A model generated the notes under the pieces. The model made no database searches. It saw only the letters and a program-made list of their open reading frames with translations, and was not told the DNA's origin. DNA of 64,000 nt from Pontibacillus chungwhensis. GTDB taxonomy: Bacteria; Bacillota; Bacilli; Bacillales; BH030062. Shown here piece after piece: positions 43,995 through 52,977 of this stretch. A program made the position numbers and the translations under genes. Position 1 is the first letter of the stretch. Each line of letters begins with the position of its first letter. The stretch spans positions 2,232,001 to 2,296,000 of the forward strand of contig NZ_CP126446.1 in NCBI RefSeq assembly GCF_030166655.1. Reading direction: 5' to 3'.

Positions 43995-44723
43995 TTATTC
44001 TGATGCTTTTTTTAGTAATTTCACTTCATGGGGAGTGAGTTCCCGGCATTCGCCTGGTTGAAGACCTTGAGTTGTTAAAAAGCCATACCGTTCACGCTTC
44101 AATTTATCAACAGGATATCCTAACGCCTCAAACATACGACGGATTTGACGGTTCTTCCCTTCGTGAAGAATCATCTGAATAATCGATGTATTTTTCTTTC
44201 GATCACTAGATATCATTTTTGTGTGAATGGCTTTTAAATACTCTCCGTCTGATTTAATTCCTTGTTTTAAACTCTGCAATTCTTCTTTAGTCGGTATACC
44301 TTTTACCTTCGCTACATATACTTTATCGATTTGATGCTTAGGGTGCATAAGAGACTGCGCAAATGATCCATCATTTGTAAGGATAATCAGCCCAGATGTA
44401 TCATAATCAAGCCTTCCAACTGGGTACACGCGTTCATTTACCTCAGGTAAAAAGTCTGTAACTACTTTACGATCTTTGTCATCACTAACACTAGAAATTA
44501 CGCCTCTAGGTTTATATAACAAGTAATAAACAGGAACTTCTTTCTCGAGAGGGACCCCATCTACTTCTACCGTATCATTAGGCCCTACTTTGGTTCCAAG
44601 CTCACTTACAACTTTCCCATTTACTTTAACTCTTCCATCTGTAATATAAACTTCTGCTTTTCTTCTTGAAGTTACTCCACTTTTTGCAATAACTTTTTGC
44701 AATCTTTCTTGATGATCTGCCAT
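43995..44723 (-). CDS. rluB: Pseudouridine synthase RluB
   Basis: A 242-residue enzyme with an N-terminal S4 RNA-binding domain (about 4-60; ERLQKVIAKSGVTSRRKAEV) and the catalytic domain with the active-site Asp in GRLDYDTSGL (about 103-112). It makes a pseudouridine in the peptidyl-transferase region of 23S rRNA. ATG 44723 follows AAAGGAG. The gene lies between spmB and resA, as in B. subtilis (ypuL). Confidence 0.94.
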   Translation of the reverse strand: MADHQERLQKVIAKSGVTSRRKAEVYITDGRVKVNGKVVSELGTKVGPNDTVEVDGVPLEKEVPVYYLLYKPRGVISSVSDDKDRKVVTDFLPEVNERVYPVGRLDYDTSGLIILTNDGSFAQSLMHPKHQIDKVYVAKVKGIPTKEELQSLKQGIKSDGEYLKAIHTKMISSDRKKNTSIIQMILHEGKNRQIRRMFEALGYPVDKLKRERYGFLTTQGLQPGECRELTPHEVKLLKKASE

Positions 44724-44770
44724 TTTCAAACTCCTTTTCAATCTAACTATGTAGACTTATAATGCACAAC

Positions 44771-44802
44771 AAATGCGCTAACATGAAGATGTTAACGCAT
44801 TT
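44771..44802 (-). terminator. Terminator of spmA-spmB
   Basis: AAATGCG-TAACAT arms pair with one mismatch around a four-base loop, followed by T-rich sequence on the minus strand. Confidence 0.65.
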
Positions 44803-44816
44803 TCATCTTAACGCTT

Positions 44817-45350
44817 TTATGAGCCAAATACAATCGACACAACGATGATAGAGGCAATTATACCAATAAAATCCGCGATTAGTCCAACTTTCAATGCATC
44901 CCCCATACGCTTAATCCCTACAGCCCCAAAATATACCGTAATAATGTAAAGCGTTGTATCTGTACTTCCTTGCATTGTAGAGGCAAGTCGCCCCAAGAAA
45001 GAATCAGGACCATGTGTTCCTATAATTTCAGTTGTCATCCCAAGAGCTGCTGTACCCGATATAGGCCTCACCATGGCTAAGGGGACAATTTCTGAAGGAA
45101 CACCAACAAGCTGTAATAAAGGGGAAAATAGCGCTACGATCGATTCCATCGCACCTGAAGCTCTAAAGATAGCTATAGCCACCATCATTCCTAATAGAAA
45201 TGGTAGAAGACTAATAGCCATTTTAATCCCCTCTTTCCCTCCTTCTACGAATGTTTCATAGGTTGGGACTTGCTTAATTGTCCCAACAATTAAAACAAGT
45301 AAGATGAGCAAGGGGATCATCCATGTACTGACAGTTGTTAACCACTGCAT
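44817..45350 (-). CDS. spmB: Spore maturation protein SpmB
   Basis: A 177-residue nucleoside-recognition (Gate-domain) membrane protein with four to five transmembrane segments. GKEGIKMAISLLPFLLGMMVA (about 38) is typical. SpmA and SpmB are needed for full spore core dehydration and heat resistance. Start overlaps the spmA stop by one base (TAATG), and the gene ends at its own terminator. Confidence 0.93.
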   Translation of the reverse strand: MQWLTTVSTWMIPLLILLVLIVGTIKQVPTYETFVEGGKEGIKMAISLLPFLLGMMVAIAIFRASGAMESIVALFSPLLQLVGVPSEIVPLAMVRPISGTAALGMTTEIIGTHGPDSFLGRLASTMQGSTDTTLYIITVYFGAVGIKRMGDALKVGLIADFIGIIASIIVVSIVFGS

Positions 45351-45940
45351 TACTTGGCCCTCCTCTCACGTAACGTATAAAAAAAGCGATCCACCAATAC
45401 AGCTCCCAGTGTAGAAATCAAAGTGGCTACAATCGTCGTGGCCACAATTTCAGTAGGAGCAACAGATTCATATTTCATCCGTATGGCAATGACAGTAGTC
45501 GGGATTAACGTTACAGAGGATGTATTAATAGCTAGAAAAGTAATCATCGAACGACTCGCTTCATCGCTGCCAGGCTGCAACTTCTTCATCTCTTCCATTG
45601 CTTTGATCCCCATAGGTGTAGCTGCATTCCCAAGACCGAATAAATTCGCAGAGATATTAGACAGTATATATCCCATAGCAGGGTGTTCAGCAGGAATATC
45701 AGGAAAAAGCCTTTTAATTAGAGGGCGGAACAAGCGGGATAACATATCAAGTAACCCCGCCTTTTCAGCAATTTTCATGAGCCCTAGCCAAAAGATCATC
45801 ACACTCATTAAGCTAATGCTTAACATAACAGCGTCATCAGCTGTTTGAAACAATGCCTCATTCACATCAGTCATTGTTCCATTAAACATTGCGAAGATAA
45901 TACCTCCTGCCGCCATAAAAACCCATATTAGATTAACCAT
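45350..45940 (-). CDS. spmA: Spore maturation protein SpmA
   Basis: A 196-residue nucleoside-recognition family membrane protein (Gate domain; GNAATPMGIKAMEEMKKL about 107). Partner of SpmB. Begins immediately after the dacB stop (TAGATGG) behind AGGGGCG, giving the conserved dacB-spmA-spmB order of the mother-cell operon. Confidence 0.94.
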   Translation of the reverse strand: MVNLIWVFMAAGGIIFAMFNGTMTDVNEALFQTADDAVMLSISLMSVMIFWLGLMKIAEKAGLLDMLSRLFRPLIKRLFPDIPAEHPAMGYILSNISANLFGLGNAATPMGIKAMEEMKKLQPGSDEASRSMITFLAINTSSVTLIPTTVIAIRMKYESVAPTEIVATTIVATLISTLGAVLVDRFFYTLRERRAK

Positions 45941-47041
45941 CTAGTTCGCCCCTATTAGGTTTTTAAAGAAGGAAAAAACAGAGCTTGCAAAATCCTTGTT
46001 CCCTGGTTCAGGTGCTGGATTAGCCATAACAGAAGCTTCTGCAATGACTTCACCATTCACTTCAAAGATCGTGTGACCTAGTATAGGAGTAACAGACTGA
46101 TAATCGGTAGGTTTTTGAATATGAGTGGTTGCTTTTACTTCATTAAATTCTTCATCGGTCAATGGTGCTTTAATAGAATCCCAAATGTAGCCCGTCATTT
46201 TATCATCTGAGCCGAGTGATTGCTCTCCTTCTTTTTTCAAATCTCGCATTTTGTAAGTATCAAAACCCCAATTAAACGTATGGATGTGATCATTCCAATC
46301 ATCTGGTCCATTTAATGTAACCATAATTAAATTCATGCCGTTCTTTTCTGCTGTTGATACAAGAGTACGACCTGCCGTCTTCGTAAAGCCGGTTTTACCA
46401 CCTGTACTATGGTCGTAAAGCTTTGTGAGCAGCTTATTCTTATTCCCCCAAGCATACGTTCTTGTATCCGACTTGTAGGTAGTCGTTCCAGCGATCTCTC
46501 GATAGACCTCATTATCCATTGCGTACCTGGTTAATAAAGCCATATCATAAGCTGTGGAATAATGTCCCTCCGCATCTAGCCCATGAGGATTTGCAAAGTG
46601 AGAATTTTTCATTCCAATCCATTCTGCTTTTTGATTCATAAGGTACACAAACCCTTCCATACTCCCTCCTACATGTTCTGCAATAGCCATGGCAGCATCG
46701 TTGCCAGAACGAAGCATAAGACCATACACGAGGTCTTCAAGCTTCATCTTTTCACCTTCTTCTAAATAAATAGAAGACCCTTCCGTATAGACAGCTCGTT
46801 TTGATGTCTTAACCGTGTCTTCCATCATACCTGACTCAATTGCAATAATAGCGGTCATGATCTTTGTAATACTTGCAATATTCCTTTTTTCATGAGCTTG
46901 TTTCTCATAAAGAACTCGTCCAGTTTCTTGCTCCATTAGCACGGCATTGCGTGCTGAAACGGAGGGTTTCGCCTTCACTTGTAATGGAGATAATAACAAA
47001 CTTAAACATATACTAAGTAACAGAATCCTCGTTAACTTCAA
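45941..47041 (-). CDS. dacB: D-alanyl-D-alanine carboxypeptidase DacB (PBP5*)
   Basis: A 366-residue low-molecular-weight penicillin-binding protein with a signal peptide and the three active-site motifs SITK (SxxK, about 59), SGN (about 117) and KTG (about 215). In the mother cell it trims cortex peptide side chains and controls cross-linking. TTG 47041 follows GGGAGG; an ATG at 47056 lies just upstream of that site and is rejected. In operon with spmA and spmB. Confidence 0.93.
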   Translation of the reverse strand: MKLTRILLLSICLSLLLSPLQVKAKPSVSARNAVLMEQETGRVLYEKQAHEKRNIASITKIMTAIIAIESGMMEDTVKTSKRAVYTEGSSIYLEEGEKMKLEDLVYGLMLRSGNDAAMAIAEHVGGSMEGFVYLMNQKAEWIGMKNSHFANPHGLDAEGHYSTAYDMALLTRYAMDNEVYREIAGTTTYKSDTRTYAWGNKNKLLTKLYDHSTGGKTGFTKTAGRTLVSTAEKNGMNLIMVTLNGPDDWNDHIHTFNWGFDTYKMRDLKKEGEQSLGSDDKMTGYIWDSIKAPLTDEEFNEVKATTHIQKPTDYQSVTPILGHTIFEVNGEVIAEASVMANPAPEPGNKDFASSVFSFFKNLIGAN

Positions 47042-47132
47042 GGGGAATCCTCCCATTCCATAAACTTTGTATTAACATATGCGAGCGTGACAAGCATATG
47101 AATCATTTCAGCATCCCAATCATTGCTAAATC

Positions 47133-47161
47133 AAAAAAAGAGCCAGGTTACTCCTGGCTCC
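47133..47161 (-). terminator. Terminator of the superoxide dismutase gene
   Basis: GAGCCAGG paired with CCTGGCTC (eight pairs, five-base loop), followed by seven T on the minus strand. Confidence 0.88.
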
Positions 47162-47174
47162 TTAGCACTTTGAA

Positions 47175-48059
47175 TTAATATAATTTCCACTTTAAATCTT
47201 TCACGGACTGAAATCGTTTGGAAGCATCCTTCCAATTCACTACATTCCACCAACTATCAATATAGTCAGCTCGTTTATTCTGGTATTGCAAATAATAAGC
47301 ATGTTCCCATACATCGAGCGCCAATATCGGAATGACATCCCACAGAGATACGTTCTGATGTTTTTCTACTGTCTGGATAGCTAATCTTCCTGATCGCAAT
47401 TCCCAAACCAACAAGGCCCAACCAACGCCCTCGACCGATTTAGCAGCATCAGTAAATTGCTTCTTAAAAGTCTTAAAACTTCCAAAGTCACGATTAATCT
47501 GTTTTAACAGTTCCCCTTCAGGCTTTCCTCCTCCATTTGGAGACATGTTAAACCAAAAGATCGTGTGTAAAAAATGGCCCGACCCATTAAATGACTGTTC
47601 CCTCAGCCAGTGCTTAATTAATGTATCTTTTCCGTTTTTACGAAGCTTTTCTAACTCAATTTCTGCTTTATTTAATCCATCTACATAAGATTTGTGATGG
47701 ACATCATGATGAAGACGCATGATTTCTTTTGAGATATAGGGTTCAAGGGCGTTGTAGGCATAAGGAAGAGGAGGTAATTTGTGTTTCCCTATTGGCACAC
47801 GCTCTCTTTGCCTTGTATCCTCAACATGATCCTCAAGATGATACATGATTCGTTCCCCTTCAAGCACCACGTCCTCTACATCCTCTTTAGTAATTTCATT
47901 TTTTTGAAGTGTTTTTTGAATCATGTTCTTCCATTGATCAAAATCATCCATCCATCCCTCAAGCTTTTCTTTTTCAATGGGAGCTTCTTTCAGGTTTTTT
48001 TCTACTTCATTTGCCCAATTAAGCAATGAGCGTAAGTATTGTCTTCTTTCCTCTTGCAT
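47175..48059 (-). CDS. sodF: Superoxide dismutase (Fe/Mn) with N-terminal extension (SodF-like)
   Basis: A 294-residue protein. The C-terminal ~200 residues are a Fe/Mn superoxide dismutase with all four metal ligands visible: the first His of HHDVHH (about 117), the His of GSGHFLH, and Asp and His of DVWEHAYY. The first ~95 residues form a helical, highly charged extension absent from SodA; B. subtilis SodF has a similar one. ATG 48059 follows GAGGTG. It lies between dacB and ypuI, within a sporulation-rich region, with its own terminator; a spore role is possible but unproven. Confidence 0.88.
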   Translation of the reverse strand: MQEERRQYLRSLLNWANEVEKNLKEAPIEKEKLEGWMDDFDQWKNMIQKTLQKNEITKEDVEDVVLEGERIMYHLEDHVEDTRQRERVPIGKHKLPPLPYAYNALEPYISKEIMRLHHDVHHKSYVDGLNKAEIELEKLRKNGKDTLIKHWLREQSFNGSGHFLHTIFWFNMSPNGGGKPEGELLKQINRDFGSFKTFKKQFTDAAKSVEGVGWALLVWELRSGRLAIQTVEKHQNVSLWDVIPILALDVWEHAYYLQYQNKRADYIDSWWNVVNWKDASKRFQSVKDLKWKLY

Positions 48060-48104
48060 ACGAATCACCTCGTCGTATCGTATGCCCCACGCCCAGAAAA
48101 AGTG

Positions 48105-48132
48105 AAAAGCTCCTCTAAGTTAAGAGGAGCTT
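48105..48132 (-). terminator. Terminator of ypuI
   Basis: AAGCTCCTCT paired with AGAGGAGCTT (ten pairs, five-base loop) overlapping the ypuI stop codon; TTTTC follows on the minus strand. Confidence 0.75.
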
Positions 48133-48629
48133 CTTTGGTCTTCATTCATTACCATCTTGGTATGATAATCTGTTTCATAATACGCTAGATCTTCTCGCAT
48201 TTGTTGGAATGATTTCTCTAATTTCACAATTAACTTCTTAAAGGATTGCGGGGGTTCATGATGATATTTTATAGCATTGTTCCCCGTATATGCAGCGCGG
48301 CTATCTTCGTACCATATGTCCCCTTTGGGTGAGAAAAACTCCATCACACATTGATGATAGATGCCATAAAGCGTTCGCTCAGCAGCTGGTTTACGAAAGC
48401 TTTCAGATTTTAAAATAACTTGCACAGCATCATAAGCTTCATCGCAAAAAACTTCTAAACGCCTTAACGCTTTTAATAGTAACTTATAATACTCCTTATG
48501 ATGACTGCCCTCTTCGAGGAGCATAGCACCCATGGATTGTTGATTTAAGTAGTCGTTCGTGTCAGTTACAGATTGCTGTAAGATATCTTTTACCTCTTCC
48601 ATCTGTGCACGAACCATCTGATTACTCAT
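48120..48629 (-). CDS. ypuI: YpuI-like protein (DUF3907)
   Basis: A 169-residue soluble protein with no membrane segment. Size, locus (between scpB and dacB) and segments such as YGIYHQCVMEFFSPKGDIWYE (about 87-107) match B. subtilis YpuI, DUF3907. Function unknown. Strong AAGGAGG site. The terminator stem covers its last serine codons. Confidence 0.8.
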   Translation of the reverse strand: MSNQMVRAQMEEVKDILQQSVTDTNDYLNQQSMGAMLLEEGSHHKEYYKLLLKALRRLEVFCDEAYDAVQVILKSESFRKPAAERTLYGIYHQCVMEFFSPKGDIWYEDSRAAYTGNNAIKYHHEPPQSFKKLIVKLEKSFQQMREDLAYYETDYHTKMVMNEDQRSSS

Positions 48630-48819
48630 GTAAAGACCTCCTTTATTTAGGTCATTCCTGAAAAATACATCCCCATAGAGAAATAAATAAGCGTTTTTCT
48701 ATGGTACATACTTATTCGACAACTCCCATGCAATGTCCTTTTTTCTAACTAGATTCTCAGGTTATGTTGCCTCCCCCTTATTTTCAAAAGGATAAGTCCA
48801 GTAATAGGAATAAACTATA

Positions 48820-48852
48820 TAAAAAAGAACCTTCCTAAGTTCAGGAAGGTTC
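48820..48852 (-). terminator. Terminator of scpA-scpB
   Basis: GAACCTTCCT paired with AGGAAGGTTC (ten pairs, six-base loop), followed by six T on the minus strand and overlapping the scpB stop codon. Confidence 0.85.
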
Positions 48853-49440
48853 AGATGAATCATCAAATGTTTCTTGGAAAGACTCGAAGAATAGGTCTGC
48901 TTCATCTTCCATATCTAGTTGCTCCGCACCTTCTGGCAGTGGCGGGAGTTCTTCTATAGAAGTTAAACCAAAATACGTTAAGAAATCGGTGGTCGTACCA
49001 TAAAGGATCGCACGGCCACTCCCCTCTTTCCTTCCCCGTTCTTCAATTAGTGAACGGTTAATTAATGTTTGAATAGGACGCTCACTCTTCACACCCCTGA
49101 TTTCTTCTACCTCAGTTCGGGTAATTGGCTGTTGATAAGCAATGATGGCTAATGCTTCTAAAGCTGCCTGTGATAAGCGAGAAGAGTGGGGAGCATCCTT
49201 CAGGCGTTGAAAATACGCAGAGTGCTCAGGTTTCGTTGTTAGATGAAAGAAAGCTTTGGACTTCATTAGTGATATTCCTCTAGATGGCTGGTCGTAGTCC
49301 TCTTTAAGATGTTCTAATATCGTATCGACAGTATTAGGGTCAGTATCAATAATTTCAGCAAGTTGTTTCTTTGTCATTCCTTCATCTCCTGCTGCAAATA
49401 AAAGTCCTTCTACAATCGCTTTTAATTCATTCATTTCCAT
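48841..49440 (-). CDS. scpB: Segregation and condensation protein B
   Basis: A 199-residue winged-helix kleisin-interacting subunit that joins ScpA and Smc in chromosome condensation. The segment LKAIVEGLLFAAGDEGMTKKQL (about 5-26) and LSQAALEALAIIAYQQPITR (about 90-109) are diagnostic. ATG 49440 follows GGAGGAA, which lies at the end of scpA; upstream in-frame codons overlap scpA and are rejected. Confidence 0.94.
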   Translation of the reverse strand: MEMNELKAIVEGLLFAAGDEGMTKKQLAEIIDTDPNTVDTILEHLKEDYDQPSRGISLMKSKAFFHLTTKPEHSAYFQRLKDAPHSSRLSQAALEALAIIAYQQPITRTEVEEIRGVKSERPIQTLINRSLIEERGRKEGSGRAILYGTTTDFLTYFGLTSIEELPPLPEGAEQLDMEDEADLFFESFQETFDDSSEPS

Positions 49441-49444
49441 GTTG

Positions 49445-50188
49445 CTATTCCTCCATCTTGTATAACACGAGTTCGTCGAAGTGGTTGGATTGTTCACAAT
49501 AAACTTCTCTGCTTTTCATAAGTTCTAAGATTGCTATAAAGGTTACAACAATGTGAGTCCGCGTAGGAAATGGGAACATTTCAAAGAAACGTACCCCTCC
49601 ACGAGAATGTGTAATCACATCACGCACTTCATTCATACGATCTTGTATCGGAATTTCTTGTCTTTGTATGCGAGTTTCTAATGGCTGTTCCCATTTCTTA
49701 CGTTGAAACAATTTCTGCATAGCTCCAATCATATCATAAATGGAAACGTTCCCTGAATTGCTCACGGGTTGCTGCTCCTCCTGTTCTCCTTCCATATTCA
49801 TTGGGGGACGAGTATAGATCTGCGTGGCTTCTAATTCCCGTTCTTTTAATTCATCGGCAGCTTCTTTATATTTTCGGTACTCAATTAAACGTCTCATTAA
49901 TTCTTCACGTGGGTCCTCTTCCTCATACTCCTCGTCTTCTACTTCAAGTTCCTGGTTAGGCAGAAGCATCTGACTTTTAATTGCTAAAAGCGTAGCAGCC
50001 ATTACAAGATATTCACTGGCTACATCCAATTCTAATTTTTGCATGGTATGGATATAAGCCATGTACTGTTCGGTAATGGTCGCAACAGGTATATCATAAA
50101 TATCAATTTCATATCGGTTTATCAAATGAAGCAAAAGATCCAGAGGACCTTCGAAGGCATCAATTTTTACTGTGTAGCTTGTATTCAT
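49445..50188 (-). CDS. scpA: Segregation and condensation protein A
   Basis: A 247-residue kleisin. The N-terminal Smc-binding part (YTVKIDAFEGPLDLLLHLI about 5-23) and the C-terminal winged helix (about 165-245) match ScpA. The acidic middle region is rich in glutamate. ATG 50188 follows AGAGGA; codons upstream lack support. Operon with scpB (four-base gap). Confidence 0.94.
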   Translation of the reverse strand: MNTSYTVKIDAFEGPLDLLLHLINRYEIDIYDIPVATITEQYMAYIHTMQKLELDVASEYLVMAATLLAIKSQMLLPNQELEVEDEEYEEEDPREELMRRLIEYRKYKEAADELKERELEATQIYTRPPMNMEGEQEEQQPVSNSGNVSIYDMIGAMQKLFQRKKWEQPLETRIQRQEIPIQDRMNEVRDVITHSRGGVRFFEMFPFPTRTHIVVTFIAILELMKSREVYCEQSNHFDELVLYKMEE

Positions 50189-50307
50189 ATTGTAATCCTC
50201 TCTATTACGTACAAAGTACCCCATTTTATTGGATTATGAAAAAATTCTCCGAGACCGGTACAAACGCCCATACAGAATAAGGCATTTTCTCATAAGGTAT
50301 ACCGTAA

Positions 50308-50335
50308 GATAAATGTTATCAAAAAAACATTTATC
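50308..50335. repeat. Inverted repeat upstream of the YjcZ-like gene
   Basis: GATAAATGTT paired with AACATTTATC (ten perfect pairs, eight-base loop), ending 15 bases before the ribosome-binding site. It could be an operator or a leader stem-loop. Confidence 0.55.
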
Positions 50336-50364
50336 CGTTAACAGAAAATAAGGAGGAATTCAAT

Positions 50365-50451
50365 ATGAGTTACGGTTATGGTGGCGGATTTGCGTTAATC
50401 GTTGTGTTGTTTATTCTATTGATCATTGTTGGTGCTAGCTGGTTATATTAA
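50365..50451 (+). CDS. YjcZ-family small sporulation membrane protein
   Basis: A 28-residue gene: Gly/Tyr-rich N-terminus MSYGYGGGFALIVV followed by a single hydrophobic helix and a C-terminal SWLY. This matches the YjcZ family of tiny sporulation proteins, which occur in several copies in bacilli. Very strong AAGGAGGAATT site before the ATG. Plus strand, divergent from scpA. It was identified directly from the sequence because it is short. Confidence 0.8.
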   Translation: MSYGYGGGFALIVVLFILLIIVGASWLY

Positions 50452-50571
50452 TTAATCGTTTCATGAGGGAGCTAGATGTTGGCTCTCTCTTTCCTTATTC
50501 TTCTCATTTTCTTCTGCCTTTCCACCTATGATACACTTATGCTATGTACACTTTTGAAAGGAGTCTACCCT

Positions 50572-51093
50572 TTGTTTGAACAAGCCTATATTGATTATCT
50601 AGCACATTTCCATGGCACTAGAGACTATTTTGAATGTCATGAATTACTTGAAGAACGTTGGAAAGAAGATAAACCTCTTGATAAAAACGCACTATGGGTA
50701 GGCCTCATCCAGTTAGCTGTATCCCTTTATCATCATAGACGTGAAAACTTTAATGGTGCTAAACGAACGATCCAAAAAGCAGAAGCAATCCTGACAGATC
50801 ATTACGGTGAATTAGGTGAATATGGATTAGATGCTAAAGCCTTACTTTCTATGATTGATACCATTCGTTATCGCATTGAACATGAACAACCCTATCAAAG
50901 CATGGAGATCCCACTCATGTCTGATGAATTAAAGAAAGCAGCTTCTCTTCGTTGTAAAGAATGGGGAATCTCATACAACACACCAAGCGACCTGCATGAT
51001 GAGACAATCATCCATCGACATAGTATGAGAGATCGTACAGATGTTATTAATGAACGTTTAGAGGCTTTATCACAAAGACGCTCAAGTCAGTAG
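50572..51093 (+). CDS. ypuF: YpuF-like DUF309 protein
   Basis: A 173-residue soluble protein with the DUF309 core HFHGTRDYFECHELLEERWK (about 11-30) and a second histidine-rich helix (SLYHHRRENFNGA about 65). B. subtilis YpuF belongs to this family; function unknown. TTG 50572 follows AAAGGAG and is preferred; an in-frame ATG at 50476 would add an unlikely hydrophobic leader and has no ribosome-binding site. It converges with ribT at a shared terminator. Confidence 0.8.
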   Translation: MFEQAYIDYLAHFHGTRDYFECHELLEERWKEDKPLDKNALWVGLIQLAVSLYHHRRENFNGAKRTIQKAEAILTDHYGELGEYGLDAKALLSMIDTIRYRIEHEQPYQSMEIPLMSDELKKAASLRCKEWGISYNTPSDLHDETIIHRHSMRDRTDVINERLEALSQRRSSQ

Positions 51094-51156
51094 CAATATC
51101 CAGGAATGATACCCACCCTTTATTTATAAGCAAGATGGTATTCCATCATAAACGAT

Positions 51157-51198
51157 GAAAAAAGCCAGTTTCCTCAAAAAGAGAGGAGCTGGCTTTTT
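51157..51198. terminator. Bidirectional terminator between ypuF and ribT
   Basis: AAAAGCCAG paired with CTGGCTTTT, extended by TCCTC/GAGGA, with A and T runs on both sides. Confidence 0.8.
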
Positions 51199-51213
51199 AT
51201 GCTTCCTTCCGGA

Positions 51214-51570
<357 letters not shown>

Positions 51571-51735
51571 TCATTATGAAAATAACTTCCCAATCATTGA
51601 TATCCAAAAAAGTACAATACATCAATAACTAAGTTCATTTTTCATCTCTTTTGTTCTTGTATTATTCAATCAAGAACAAAAGCAATCTATCAATCTACTT
51701 GAAAGGCAACGCTTAGTCAACGATCTAAACTTTAC

Positions 51736-51828
51736 TTACTGGATTACAAATAGGATCCAGTAAATCACGCCCCATATTAAACTCACTCCGAGTAAAATTG
51801 AGAAAAGGATCCAATTCTTTTTCTTCAA
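51736..51828 (-). CDS. Candidate 30-residue membrane peptide
   Basis: A short gene with TTG start at 51828 and a strong GGGAGGAG site seven bases upstream. The product, MKKKNWILFSILLGVSLIWG followed by VIYWILFVIQ, has a basic N-terminus and one transmembrane helix. No family was recognised. The RBS and the hydrophobic, in-frame composition support it, but no conservation could be tested. Confidence 0.5.
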   Translation of the reverse strand: MKKKNWILFSILLGVSLIWGVIYWILFVIQ

Positions 51829-51897
51829 TTTTTTACTCCTCCCTTATTATAACGACATTCGTTAAATATGCAAGCCCTTCCCATTTTATCTCTTAGG

Positions 51898-52356
51898 TTA
51901 TGAACTCTTTCTCAGAATCCCTATAAGATCTTGAAGAATCAGAGATCCATCTGAGCGTTTACCTCGAATTTTAAACGGGATTAAGTTCACAGCAAAAAGC
52001 CATAGGTTAAAAATGATCATAAACGATAAAATCGGATGAGGGAAATATAGATAGCTCCCCCACGAAAGCACAGCTCCTCCTAAACTAAAAAGAGGTCCAC
52101 CTAGAGAAATCGCAATTCGTTCACCAGGCTTAAAAACATCTTGTTTATCATAAGAAGCCATAGCACCTAAGAAGTATAAAGAAGCAATATGTATAGAGAA
52201 TGAAGGATGGACTTGCATTTGGTAAGCCGGCCCCACCCCTAGAAAAACCTCTACACGTTCCGCACCCGCGCTTCGTGCCAATAGGGCATGACCGCATTCA
52301 TGGAGAAGTAAGCATAAAGGAGCTATGAGGAATAGTAAACTGAAAAACACAACCAT
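51898..52356 (-). CDS. Small M50-family zinc metallopeptidase
   Basis: A 152-residue membrane protein with the HExxH zinc motif (LLHECGHALLARSAGA, about 18-33) in the first hydrophobic stretch, and a second-ligand region NLIPFKIRGKRSDGSLI (about 125-141) resembling NxxPxxxxDG of site-2 proteases. It lacks PDZ or CBS domains and is short for SpoIVFB or RasP. Substrate unknown; it stands alone between ribT and ppiB. Confidence 0.78.
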   Translation of the reverse strand: MVVFFSLLFLIAPLCLLLHECGHALLARSAGAERVEVFLGVGPAYQMQVHPSFSIHIASLYFLGAMASYDKQDVFKPGERIAISLGGPLFSLGGAVLSWGSYLYFPHPILSFMIIFNLWLFAVNLIPFKIRGKRSDGSLILQDLIGILRKSS

Positions 52357-52462
52357 TAAAAAAGACCCCTTCTATCCAAATCTATACATATTTTCTCTTT
52401 CATCTAAAGAGATTGCAAGTATGTTTATTAACTAACGCGGCAGTTGACAATATAAGTTCATT

Positions 52463-52496
52463 AAAAAAACTGTTCCATTTTTATGGAACAGTTTTT
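52463..52496 (-). terminator. Terminator of ppiB
   Basis: AAACTGTTCCAT paired with its complement (12 pairs, four-base loop), followed by T-rich sequence on the minus strand. Confidence 0.85.
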
Positions 52497-52503
52497 CCAC
52501 TAC

Positions 52504-52941
52504 TTAATCTTCCCAAACTTTCACTTCTTGCATAACATCACCAGGATGAATACGTAAAACGGTATCCATTCCTTCTGTTACTTGACCAAACACAGTATGA
52601 GCACCGTTTAGATGCGGTTGTGGTTCATGAACGATAAAGAACTGGCTTCCGCCTGTATCCTTACCAGCATGCGCCATGGAAAGAGAACCTGCCTGATGAG
52701 TGTGAGGATTTCCTTCTGTCTCACATTTAATTGTGTAGCCAGGACCACCTGTTCCATTTCCTTTAGGACAGCCTCCTTGAGCTACGAACCCTGGAATGAC
52801 ACGGTGGAATGTTAACCCATTATAAAATCCTTCGTTAGCTAATTTGGCAAAGTTTTCAACTGTACCTGGTGCTTCATTTGGGTATAGATCGAAATGAATC
52901 ACTTCACCGTTTTCGAATGTAATTGAACCTTTATTCATCAT
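52504..52941 (-). CDS. ppiB: Peptidyl-prolyl cis-trans isomerase B (cyclophilin)
   Basis: A 145-residue cytoplasmic cyclophilin. [21 protein letters not shown] (split here: FHRVIPGF at about 45 and [11 protein letters not shown]) and [16 protein letters not shown] (about 98) carry the catalytic Arg, Phe and Gln residues. It speeds proline isomerisation in protein folding. Good AGGAGGAA site. It lies near lysA, as in B. subtilis. Confidence 0.95.
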   Translation of the reverse strand: MMNKGSITFENGEVIHFDLYPNEAPGTVENFAKLANEGFYNGLTFHRVIPGFVAQGGCPKGNGTGGPGYTIKCETEGNPHTHQAGSLSMAHAGKDTGGSQFFIVHEPQPHLNGAHTVFGQVTEGMDTVLRIHPGDVMQEVKVWED

Positions 52942-52977
52942 GTATGGTTCCTCCTGTTTACTCTATGTTTTCGTTTT

